A DNA stretch of 64,000 nt, taken from positions 137,720 to 201,719 of the forward strand of contig NZ_SLWO01000007.1 of NCBI RefSeq assembly GCF_004340665.1, written 5' to 3'. Shown piece after piece: positions 35,366 to 42,741 of the stretch (its first letter is position 1; the number at the start of each line of letters is the position of its first letter). The notes beneath the pieces were generated by a model. The model did no database searches, was not told where the DNA came from, and saw only the letters and a program-made list of their open reading frames with translations. A program made the position numbers and the translations under genes. This DNA comes from Pedobacter psychrotolerans. Its GTDB lineage: Bacteria; Bacteroidota; Bacteroidia; Sphingobacteriales; Sphingobacteriaceae.

Positions 35366-35373
35366 TATCTTTG
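35366..35373 (+). promoter_or_regulatory. -7 element TATCTTTG of sulP
   Basis: TATCTTTG on the plus strand, divergent from the nhaA box. The message would have a leader of about 240 nt before sulP. It includes a 15-codon ORF (35385-35432), whose meaning is unclear. Confidence 0.55.
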
Positions 35374-35621
35374 CAGCAATCGAAATGAGAAAAAAGGATA
35401 AAGTTTCATATAACCGAGTGACAAAGCACTGATCAATATCAGTACATCTTTTTATGCACTAGCTGTTCTAAGCAAGGCAAATTCTTTATATCCAAATTTT
35501 TAAAACAGTTTTTTATTTGAAATTCCTTTTGGCATTTCTAAAAATTTAAATGTCGTTCAGCACCAAATGCTGTTCGAAATTTTCATTGAATCTTTTATTT
35601 TTCACTTATATACTTTATTAC

Positions 35622-37166
35622 ATGACTAAAACTTATTTAGGTCTCTTTGACTTTTCGCAAAAGATTAATTACAAAAATGAAATTCTTGCAGGTTTAACCG
35701 TGGCGATGACAATGATGCCAGAATCCTTATCCTTTGCCATACTTGCCGGATTTCCTCCTCTGGTGGGCTTATATGCTGCCTTTATTATGGGGCTAATCAC
35801 CTCGATATTTGGAGGTAGACCAGGATTGGTTTCGGGTGGTGCGGGTGCAACAGTTGTGGTACTCATCGCACTAATGAAATCCAACGGCATCGAATATGTA
35901 TTTGCCGCCGTTGCGCTAGCGGGTATTATTCAAATACTTGTCGGTGTCCTTAAATTGGGGAAATTTATCAGGCTTGTACCACAACCTGTAATGTACGGGT
36001 TTGTCAATGGTCTTGCGGTCATTATCTTCATGGCGCAGTTAGAACAATTTAAAACCGTTGTAAATGGGCAGGTTAGCTGGCTAAGTGGTACTCCTTTGAT
36101 GATTATGGCGGGGCTTGTTCTGTTAACCATTGCAATCGTGGTCTTTTTGCCTAAAATTACAAAAGCTGTCCCGCCATCACTGGTAGCTATTATCGTTGTT
36201 TTCCTATTAGTATTCGGATTAAATATTGACACAAAAACGGTTAAAGATATCGCATCTGTTAGCGGAGGGTTCCCACCTTTTCATATTCCCATGATACCGT
36301 TTAATCTGGAGACACTTCAAGTTATATTTCCATATGCGTTGATTATGGCGGGAGTAGGTTTAACAGAAGGCCTGCTTACTGTTAATCTGGTCGATGAGAT
36401 GACGGGTACAAAGGGCAATGGCAACAAAGAATGCATTGCGCAGGGAGCAGCCAATATAGCTAACGGCTTTTTCTTTGGTATGGGAGGATGTCCGATGATC
36501 GCCCAAACTTTAGTGAACCTGTCCGCTGGTGCAAGAGCCAGGTTGTCGGGGATAATTGCCTCTCTTACTATCTTAGCCATTATTTTATTTGGTGCACCAA
36601 TTATTGAGCGTGTACCAATGGCAGCTTTAACCGGAGTTATGATTATGGTAGCAATAGGAACGTTTGAATGGGTTAGTTTCCGTATCATCAACAGAATGCC
36701 CAAACAAGATATTTTTGTTGGAATGCTGGTTGCAGTGATCACTATTTGGCTTCATAACCTTGCTTTAGCGGTCTTGATAGGTGTAATTATATCCGCATTA
36801 GTATTCGCCTGGGAAAGTGCAAAACGAATCCGTGCAAAAAAATATATCGACGAAAATGGTGTGAAGCATTATGAAATCTATGGCCCGCTATTTTTTGGTT
36901 CCGTTGCTGCCTTTAATGAGAAATTTGACGTACAGGAGGATTCCAATGAAGTGATCATTGATTTTAAAGAAAGCAGGGTTGCAGATATGAGCGGTATAGA
37001 AGCATTGAATAAACTTACCGAGAGATACCATCAGCTGGGTAAAAAACTTCATTTAAAGCACCTTAGTAAAGATTGCATACTATTGCTAAAAAATGCTGGA
37101 GATATTATTGATGTGAACATCATTGAAGATCCAACTTACCAGGTAGCGACTGACAAACGACAATAA
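35622..37166 (+). CDS. SulP-family anion transporter with STAS domain
   Basis: 514-residue inner-membrane anion carrier, for sulfate, bicarbonate or related ions. About 14 helices fill residues 20-400, with the SulP hallmarks MMPESLSFAILAGFPPLVGLYAAF near 35-58, SGGAGATVVV and MGGCPMIAQTLVNLSAGAR. The C-terminal STAS domain (about 420-510) contains VADMSGIEALNKL. The start at 35622 follows the usual family N-terminus; an upstream frame from 35550 looks non-coding. Transported anion unknown; it neighbours nhaA and the CLC-type gene. Confidence 0.88.
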   Translation: MTKTYLGLFDFSQKINYKNEILAGLTVAMTMMPESLSFAILAGFPPLVGLYAAFIMGLITSIFGGRPGLVSGGAGATVVVLIALMKSNGIEYVFAAVALAGIIQILVGVLKLGKFIRLVPQPVMYGFVNGLAVIIFMAQLEQFKTVVNGQVSWLSGTPLMIMAGLVLLTIAIVVFLPKITKAVPPSLVAIIVVFLLVFGLNIDTKTVKDIASVSGGFPPFHIPMIPFNLETLQVIFPYALIMAGVGLTEGLLTVNLVDEMTGTKGNGNKECIAQGAANIANGFFFGMGGCPMIAQTLVNLSAGARARLSGIIASLTILAIILFGAPIIERVPMAALTGVMIMVAIGTFEWVSFRIINRMPKQDIFVGMLVAVITIWLHNLALAVLIGVIISALVFAWESAKRIRAKKYIDENGVKHYEIYGPLFFGSVAAFNEKFDVQEDSNEVIIDFKESRVADMSGIEALNKLTERYHQLGKKLHLKHLSKDCILLLKNAGDIIDVNIIEDPTYQVATDKRQ

Positions 37167-37177
37167 TATCAATTAAA

Positions 37178-37233
37178 TGCCTGTTCATGAATAATGTATA
37201 CATAGATTATATCTTATACAACATGAACAGGCA
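37178..37233. terminator. Inverted repeat between convergent sulP and clc genes
   Basis: Perfect 12-bp arms TGCCTGTTCATG (37178-37189) and CATGAACAGGCA (37222-37233) with an AT-rich 32-base loop. Confidence 0.55.
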
Positions 37234-37363
37234 ATTTTGCAACCATTATGGGGCTTATTTTATGAAGCTTCTTCTACTTCTGCATAAGATCTTAGTTTTC
37301 CCTTATTTGGAAATGCATAAGGTGACTTTTTATAAATGTATTAAGTGATACTTTCCCTAACCA

Positions 37364-38662
37364 TTAAACTCTCTTGTCAATAAATATTTTTGGAACGGCA
37401 ATACGCTGTGCTGAATAGATTCCAGAACTACCACTAAATAAATAAGCGGTAAAACAAGCAACTGCAAAAAACAAAGTGTATTCGCTTCCAAACAGCTCAA
37501 CTCCCATAATTGTGCAGGCAAGCGGTGTGTTTGTGGCTCCAGCAAAGACAGCAATAAAGCCTAGAGCAGCAAACAAGCTAACGGGTGCATCCATTAGCGT
37601 GGAGAGTACATTGCCTAAAGTAGCTCCGATATAAAATAAAGGTGTTACCTCTCCACCCTTAAAGCCTGTTCCTAAGGTTAGCGTTGTATAGATTGTTTTC
37701 CATAACCAGCTCCAAGTATCAGCCCCACCAACATGAAAAGCAGAAGGAATTGTGATCGCCCCAGGATATTCGCCATCGACGCCTAAACTTAAATAATCAG
37801 GTTTACCAATAACCAGGGTAAGCCCAATAATTATTATCCCCCCAATGACAGGTATCAACCATTGTGTCTTAAATACTTTGGAAAAGAAAGTTTTAATTGC
37901 ATGCACTGTTGTCGCAAAAAGATAACTAGCCAAACCAAACATTGCAGAAGCAAAAATAACTTTACCCAGCAAAAGAATGTCAAGTGGTAGGTAACTAGAA
38001 AGAATGTAATCACTTTTAGGCAAAATATCAATATGATATAACGTGTGATGTATTCCCCATGCTGAAACTGTTAAATCACCGATCACACTTGCAATCAACA
38101 CGGGGAGAAGCGCATTGTATTTTATTTTTCCTATTGTAAGCACCTCCATTGCAAACACCGCACCGGTTAGTGGCGTGCCGAACACGGCACCGAAACCAGC
38201 TGCTATTCCCGCTGTCAAGACAATCTTTGTATCTGGCTCAGTTAGCTTAAACCATTTGCTAAACATCCCTGCAATACTTCCACCGATTTGTACTGCTGTA
38301 CCTTCGCGTCCGGCCGAGCCCCCAAATAGATGAGTGATTACCGTTGTAATTAAGATCACAGGCGTCATCTGAGGGGGAACACCACCACCTGGTTGATGAA
38401 TCTCATCCATGATGAGATTATTACCTTTTTCCGAAGACCTACCAACAGACTTATATATGAGATGAATGGCTATTCCGGCAATGGGTAAAAGGTAAAGCAG
38501 CCAGGTATGGCTGAACCGAAAGTGAATAGCCCAGTTCAGTAACCAAAGAAATAAGGCAACAGTACTTCCTATTGCTATCGCAATAGGAAGTATCAGTAAT
38601 GTCCAGCGAACTGAAAATTTTAAAATATGGAAATGCTCGAATGATAATTTATTTTTCATCAT
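37364..38662 (-). CDS. CLC-family antiporter, fluoride-type (EriC-F/CLC-F) candidate
   Basis: 432-residue inner-membrane protein of the CLC fold. Signature positions are EKGNNLIMDEIH in place of the chloride-type GSGIP loop, the gating glutamate in AGREGTAVQIGG, GTPLTGAVFAME and GTGFKGGEVTPLFYIGATLG. The GREGT and FKGGEVTPLF forms agree with what I know of fluoride-exporting CLC proteins rather than Cl- CLCs. It lies 19 bp after the enolase gene, in the same direction. Enolase is the classic fluoride target, so the two fit one fluoride-resistance unit. No fluoride riboswitch was seen upstream. Confidence 0.82.
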   Translation of the reverse strand: MMKNKLSFEHFHILKFSVRWTLLILPIAIAIGSTVALFLWLLNWAIHFRFSHTWLLYLLPIAGIAIHLIYKSVGRSSEKGNNLIMDEIHQPGGGVPPQMTPVILITTVITHLFGGSAGREGTAVQIGGSIAGMFSKWFKLTEPDTKIVLTAGIAAGFGAVFGTPLTGAVFAMEVLTIGKIKYNALLPVLIASVIGDLTVSAWGIHHTLYHIDILPKSDYILSSYLPLDILLLGKVIFASAMFGLASYLFATTVHAIKTFFSKVFKTQWLIPVIGGIIIIGLTLVIGKPDYLSLGVDGEYPGAITIPSAFHVGGADTWSWLWKTIYTTLTLGTGFKGGEVTPLFYIGATLGNVLSTLMDAPVSLFAALGFIAVFAGATNTPLACTIMGVELFGSEYTLFFAVACFTAYLFSGSSGIYSAQRIAVPKIFIDKRV

Positions 38663-38681
38663 TGATAATTGATGTTCGAAA

Positions 38682-39962
38682 TTATAACTTTTTATAAAAT
38701 GTGTTTATTCCTGCAAATGTGGCTTGGGCGCCTAGCTCTTCCTCAATACGTAGCAGCTGATTAAATTTGGCAACCCTTTCAGATCTACACCCGCTCCCGG
38801 TTTTGATATGTCCCGCACCTGTAGCTACAACAAGATCTGCTATGGTTGTATCTTCAGTTTCGCCACTGCGATGCGAAATAAAGCAATTATAGCCATTGCT
38901 TTGCGCAAGTTCTACTGCTTTTAGCGTTTCAGAAACAGTACCAATCTGGTTCAGTTTTATTAGAACACTATTAGCTATTTTCTGACTGATTCCCTGTTGA
39001 ATAATTTTTGGATTGGTGCAAAATATATCGTCTCCAACCAATTCAACTTTATCTCCCAAGATGCGTGTGAGCTTTTCCCAGCCTTGCCAATCATTTTCAC
39101 CCAGTCCGTCTTCCAATAGTATTATAGGATATGAGTTTAGCCATTCTTGCCAAAAAATGATCATTTCATCTGTACTAATTGTTTCTTTTGAACTTTTATA
39201 AAATTCATATTTGCCGTCTTTCCACATTTCGCTGGTTGCCGGATCAAGACAAAGCGAAACATCTCTGCCGGGAGTTAATCCTGCCTGAACTATAGCTTCC
39301 ATTATGATTTGGACAGCCTCTTCATTTGAATTCAGATTTGGTGCGAATCCACCTTCATCGCCAACCCCGGTATAATACCCCTTGCTTTTCAACAAACTTC
39401 TCAATGAATGAAAAACTTCTTCTCCCATGCGAAGACTTTCCTTAAATGAAGGAGCATTATGTGGAGCAATCATAAATTCCTGAAAATCTATATTGTTATC
39501 AGAATGTCTTCCACCGTTAATCACATTCATGCAAGGAACTGGCATCAAATAATTTTCCTTGTCCACAAGTTGTCTGTATAATGGGATATTCTTGGCGACA
39601 GATGATGTTCTGGCAAAGGCGATAGAAGCTGCCAGCATAGCATTTGCACCCAACCTCGATTTGTTATCAGTTCCGTCAAGAGCAATCAAATGCTTGTCAA
39701 AATCATCCTGGTTATCAAAAGATAAGCCAACAAGGGATTTTCGCACGTCTATATTAATTCCATTTATTGCTTTTTCCACCCCTTTGCCATTATAGCGTTT
39801 AGGATCTCCGTCCCTCAGTTCTACTGCTTCTTTTTGCCCCGTACTCGCACCGGAAGGAGAGATTCCTCTTGCTGTAACTCCATTTAATGTCATTTCTACC
39901 TCTACAGTAGGGTTCCCTCTTGAATCTAGGATTTCACGGGCATGAATTTTTGTTAATTTCAT
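38682..39962 (-). CDS. eno: Enolase, accessory copy in the element
   Basis: 426-residue glycolytic enzyme converting 2-phosphoglycerate to phosphoenolpyruvate. Residues visible: SGASTG loop near 40, FQEFMI near 163, GDEGGFAPN near 205, metal ligands in CLDPATSE, LLEDGLGEND and VGDDIF, catalytic Lys in VLIKLNQIG, SHRSGETED and KTGSGCRSER. Variations such as LDPATSE (often LDVAASE) and SGC for the usual ALS/APC suggest a diverged paralogue. It starts a two-gene unit with the CLC. A housekeeping eno should lie elsewhere on the chromosome. A fluoride-tolerant replacement is an attractive reading, not shown. Confidence 0.9.
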   Translation of the reverse strand: MKLTKIHAREILDSRGNPTVEVEMTLNGVTARGISPSGASTGQKEAVELRDGDPKRYNGKGVEKAINGINIDVRKSLVGLSFDNQDDFDKHLIALDGTDNKSRLGANAMLAASIAFARTSSVAKNIPLYRQLVDKENYLMPVPCMNVINGGRHSDNNIDFQEFMIAPHNAPSFKESLRMGEEVFHSLRSLLKSKGYYTGVGDEGGFAPNLNSNEEAVQIIMEAIVQAGLTPGRDVSLCLDPATSEMWKDGKYEFYKSSKETISTDEMIIFWQEWLNSYPIILLEDGLGENDWQGWEKLTRILGDKVELVGDDIFCTNPKIIQQGISQKIANSVLIKLNQIGTVSETLKAVELAQSNGYNCFISHRSGETEDTTIADLVVATGAGHIKTGSGCRSERVAKFNQLLRIEEELGAQATFAGINTFYKKL

Positions 39963-40080
39963 ATTTTTGGATTTAATCGTTGATATTTATTTGTTTTTAG
40001 ATGCAATAAAAAATTAGTTAAAATTTTCTTTTACTTTTTAATTAGAAATGCTGGGGTGTTACGTCTTCCAAATTTTAGGT

Positions 40081-40329
40081 TTAGCTTGAATTTTGTCGCA
40101 TAAATAGCATGTTTAATAGAAAAAATGTAGATATCGACAACTTATCATTGAAGGTTAACGCATAAGTAAAATGGAAGTAACCTTCATTAAAATAGATAGG
40201 TTTATATGCCCTAATCCTAACAAATTGTGGCAACCACTTAAGCATTCTTTGTTTAAGACAAAGTCCTAAAAGATTATTTACTGAAAAAGGGATAAAAGGC
40301 TGAGCTGATACTGATTTATTTTTTTTCAC
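40081..40329 (-). CDS. Possible small ORF, weakly supported
   Basis: 82-residue frame starting with GTG at 40329, four bases overlapping the stop of the open frame upstream (GTGA). Composition is ordinary but no domain is recognisable. It may be a real small protein, the continuation of a decayed gene with 40326-40586, or chance. The remaining gap 39963-40627 holds only these frames and a terminator. Confidence 0.3.
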   Translation of the reverse strand: MKKNKSVSAQPFIPFSVNNLLGLCLKQRMLKWLPQFVRIRAYKPIYFNEGYFHFTYALTFNDKLSISTFFLLNMLFMRQNSS

Positions 40330-40586
40330 CTACAATAGTTTAGTCCATAAGGCTTAATTACCTCTTGGAGTGTATTGTAGGCGCCATCAGCTTTTAAAAG
40401 CGGTTGAATAGGAAGGACACCATTTCCTGCCGCTAATATAGCTATTAAATTGGTATTGTATTGAGAAAAGCAAATTATTCTGCGATCTAACACCAAAATA
40501 TGTTTATTATGACATTCCCCTACAGCCTCGTTTATAGGGCGGGCGCATCCAAATATTAAAGGGCTGCAATTATTGCAGCCCCTTCA
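40326..40586 (-). pseudogene. Gene-like remnant without a start codon
   Basis: An open frame of about 86 codons reading through NEAVGECHNKHILVLDRRI and VLPIQPLLKADGAYNTLQEV to a stop at 40326. The amino-acid pattern looks coding, but no ATG is available and it begins in the integrase terminator. It is probably the 3' remnant of a gene cut by element rearrangement. I do not recognise the family. Confidence 0.35.
40561..40581 (-). terminator. Terminator of the integrase gene
   Basis: GGGCTGCAA and TTGCAGCCC pair perfectly over 9 bp with loop TTA. On the minus strand it is followed by TTTAATATTT. It lies 47 bp after the integrase stop. Confidence 0.7.
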
Positions 40587-40627
40587 CATATCCAAAACAA
40601 ATTTACTATCAATTGTTTGGCAGAACT

Positions 40628-41950
40628 TTAAAAAGCTTCCTCCATAGAGTTTTTCACAATATATTTTTCCCTGATTAGGGCAATGTCAGTGCTTATTTTT
40701 GATTCGGTAACGTCATAGGCTTTAGTATGTTGGGCGACAAATTTTCCCATTAACGGAGCCATATCTTCGCTTACTTTGGTATCCAATACTTTAGCGTATA
40801 ATTGAGTGGTACGTATATTGGTATGCCCTAGCATTTTAGATACGCTTTCAATAGGAACTCCATTAAGCAAAGTTACAGTCGTGCCGAAAGTCCGTTTTGC
40901 TATCCGGTTGCCCAATGTTTTATTAACCCCTGAAAGTGCCGCAATTTCAACCAGATATTCGTTCATCTTTTGATTGCTGGAAATTGGTAAAGCCCTGTTG
41001 TTATGGAGGCAATAAGGGTGATCTTTATATTTATCAAGGATGCTTACCGCTATTGGAAGCAAGGGTATTGCCACCCTTGTATCTGTTTTTTTTCGGTAGG
41101 TAAATATCCATCTTTCCCCATCAACCCCAATACTTACATCGGCTAATTTTAGTTTTTGAACATCCGCATAGGAAAGTCCCGTATAGCAACTGAACAGGAA
41201 AAAGTCCCGTACCTGCGATAACCTGTCAGTAGTAAACTGTTTTTGGGTAATCTTCTGCAATTCATCAGCGGTTAAAAACTCCCTGTGGACAGGCTTGGAT
41301 TTTAGCGTATGCCCAAAGAATGGATCAGTGCTGATCCATTTATATCTGCGGCAGATACTGACGATCTTTTTGAGGTTTTTAACGTGTTTGTTTGCGGTAT
41401 TGGTGTCGTTTTCCTTCACCGTATGCAGGTAGAAGTCAAAGCCGTCAATAAACTCGTGGTCTATGCGTTTCACATTAAAGTCCGCTCTGCCATATTTGGT
41501 AGCAACATAATCCACTACATGCCTTTCCAACACCTCAAATCTTCTAAGGGTTCCGGGTGCATATTCTTCTTTCTCCACTAATGCTTTCATTTTTTCATTG
41601 TGTGTTTTAATGGCCTCCAATATGGTGTGTGCTTTTTCTTCCTTGCCTAGGAATTTGCATTTTACACTATCGGCGGTTATTTCGGCTCCGTCCACGCTTA
41701 GCTGGCTATGGGCTGCATAAACTTCAGCTTTCATGTTTTCCAGATAGGCATTCAGGGTTTTGACATCTTCCTTTGTACCAATGACTTTTCCGGCTTTTGC
41801 ATTCCACCGCTCTGGCTCGCAATTTCTGCTTGTTGACATTTCCGCACGAATCCCGTCCACTGTAATCCTTAAAAAGATAAAGTAAACAGCCCCTTTTGTG
41901 TAGTTCTTTGGCCTTTTCAAAAAGAAAAGCACGCTAAAATTAGTTTTCAT
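40628..41950 (-). CDS. Tyrosine integrase, IntDOT-like
   Basis: 440-residue site-specific recombinase. An arm-binding N-terminal domain (FSVLFFLKRPKNYTKGAVYF region) and a SAM-like core-binding domain precede the catalytic domain. The frame opens at 41998, but MKTNFSVLFFLKRP at 41950 is the usual family start. The first catalytic position is Ser (SCYTGLSYADV, Ser260), as in IntDOT where Arg is replaced. Box II reads NRIAKRTFGTT, where most relatives have H-x-x-R-H-T-F, so Arg349, Lys352 and Arg353 replace His, Arg and His. His376 (LGHTNIRTTQ) and nucleophile Tyr385 (LYAKVL) are kept. It lies next to its tRNA target. Confidence 0.9.
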   Translation of the reverse strand: MKTNFSVLFFLKRPKNYTKGAVYFIFLRITVDGIRAEMSTSRNCEPERWNAKAGKVIGTKEDVKTLNAYLENMKAEVYAAHSQLSVDGAEITADSVKCKFLGKEEKAHTILEAIKTHNEKMKALVEKEEYAPGTLRRFEVLERHVVDYVATKYGRADFNVKRIDHEFIDGFDFYLHTVKENDTNTANKHVKNLKKIVSICRRYKWISTDPFFGHTLKSKPVHREFLTADELQKITQKQFTTDRLSQVRDFFLFSCYTGLSYADVQKLKLADVSIGVDGERWIFTYRKKTDTRVAIPLLPIAVSILDKYKDHPYCLHNNRALPISSNQKMNEYLVEIAALSGVNKTLGNRIAKRTFGTTVTLLNGVPIESVSKMLGHTNIRTTQLYAKVLDTKVSEDMAPLMGKFVAQHTKAYDVTESKISTDIALIREKYIVKNSMEEAF

Positions 41951-42075
41951 AACGATAACATTAAGGTTAAACAAAAATAGCTTTGCAGTTTCATTCACAC
42001 AAGATGTTCAGCTATTAAACCAGTTGAATATCAGTGTTTTAATACGAATTAGGGGAGTTTGATATTATAACGAAC

Positions 42076-42099
42076 GACGCACCGAATGACGCACATTTT
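42076..42099. promoter_or_regulatory. Candidate arm-type integrase sites, right end
   Basis: GACGCAC occurs twice 12 bp apart (42076 and 42088), the second within CCGAATGACGCACATTTT (42082-42099), matching 15525-15542. A further ATATGC/GCATAT inverted repeat lies at 42100-42119. Confidence 0.45.
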
Positions 42100-42141
42100 A
42101 TATGCGATTTTGTGCATATTTTGGCATAACCCTTAAAATCA

Positions 42142-42174
42142 AAAACCCTGCAATCATTTGATTTGCAGGGTTTT
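42142..42174. terminator. Hairpin just inside the right end of the element
   Basis: AAAACCCTGCAA and TTTGCAGGGTTTT form a strong stem 24 bp from the tRNA 3' end, so it can terminate the tRNA transcript and replaces the native terminator now at 15418. Confidence 0.75.
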
Positions 42175-42197
42175 AGTTCTCTTTGATATTGTTTCTT

Positions 42198-42214
42198 GTG
42201 ATCCCGCTGGGATT
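42198..42214. other. Right attachment site within tRNA-Lys 3' end
   Basis: GTGATCCCGCTGGGATT, identical to 15447-15463. It covers the last 16 bases of the tRNA plus one, so integration leaves the tRNA intact. Confidence 0.88.
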
Positions 42215-42271
42215 CGAACCCAGGACCACTACATTAAAAGTGTAATGCTCTACCAGCTGAGCTACGGAATC
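42199..42271 (-). tRNA. tRNA-Lys (anticodon UUU)
   Basis: 73-nt cloverleaf on the minus strand. Acceptor GATTCCG pairs with CGGGATC (one G-U), the D arm is GCTC/GAGC, the anticodon stem TTACA/TGTAG carries loop CTTTTAA giving anticodon TTT, and the T arm holds GGTTCGAATCC. Discriminator A73; CCA is not encoded. It is the integration target of the adjacent element. Confidence 0.95.
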
Positions 42272-42741
42272 ATTATTGAGGTCGCAAAGATAGAAATTTT
42301 TTATAAAAAACAACAGGTATTTAAATAAACTGCCCCCCTCCCACCTGAAACTACTGATTCACAGCAAAATATTTTTCATCAATGATTGCTGAAATTGCTT
42401 TTGTGAAACATCACCTTCTAAATCTGAATCGAAAACACAAATTAACCGTTGAAAACTTTTGGTAGATAGCATCATTAAAATTATAGATATTTGCCGAAAT
42501 ATTCCCTGAATATGGTTTAAAACGATAAACTATCATTCAGGAAAACAGCAGCGTATTCAAGATCAACAGATTATCCTAAACAGACTTAAGAATGGACAGG
42601 CATTTTTCTGCGTTAGATTACAGCAATTCATGCGGTGAACTAAGGCAGGTTACCATCGGAGGACTTACATCCTATTCAATTTAAATCTGGTTTGGTTATA
42701 ATGTTCGACAGACGCTAAAGAAATTTTAAATTCAGGTTTAC
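42272..42741. other. Intergenic stretch between tRNA-Lys and the Hsp70 gene
   Basis: AT-rich, no long frame. A 30-codon frame at 42591-42683 ends in TIGGLTSYSI but has no recognised homology and is not called. Probably host promoter sequence for the Hsp70-like gene. Confidence 0.4.

Larger units (their letters stand above)
15447..42214. mobile_element. tRNA-Lys-integrated mobilizable element (IME), about 26.8 kb
   Basis: Bounded by 17-bp direct repeats, the right one inside an intact tRNA-Lys(UUU). The integrase gene is adjacent to the tRNA, an excisionase-like gene, mobC and relaxase are in the middle, and likely arm-type repeats lie inside both ends. No VirB/Tra, VirD4/TraG or replication gene was seen, so it should depend on a helper conjugation system. 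Cargo in order: YnfA-like protein, two metallophosphoesterases, PafA-like phosphatase, arsenic operon, mobilization genes, SNF2-HEPN pair, toxin-antitoxin, XRE, NhaA, SulP, CLC, enolase. The mobilization segment (24.6-26.9 kb) looks visibly richer in G+C than its neighbours. Confidence 0.88.

Noticed and set aside
39963..40100. Fluoride riboswitch before the enolase-CLC unit
   Set aside because: I looked for the crcB-motif pattern (conserved GATG-type start, pseudoknot and trailing TGATG) here and in 35341-35621. No arrangement matched.
42591..42683. 30-codon ORF upstream of the Hsp70 gene
   Set aside because: Too short, no promoter or domain; could be chance.
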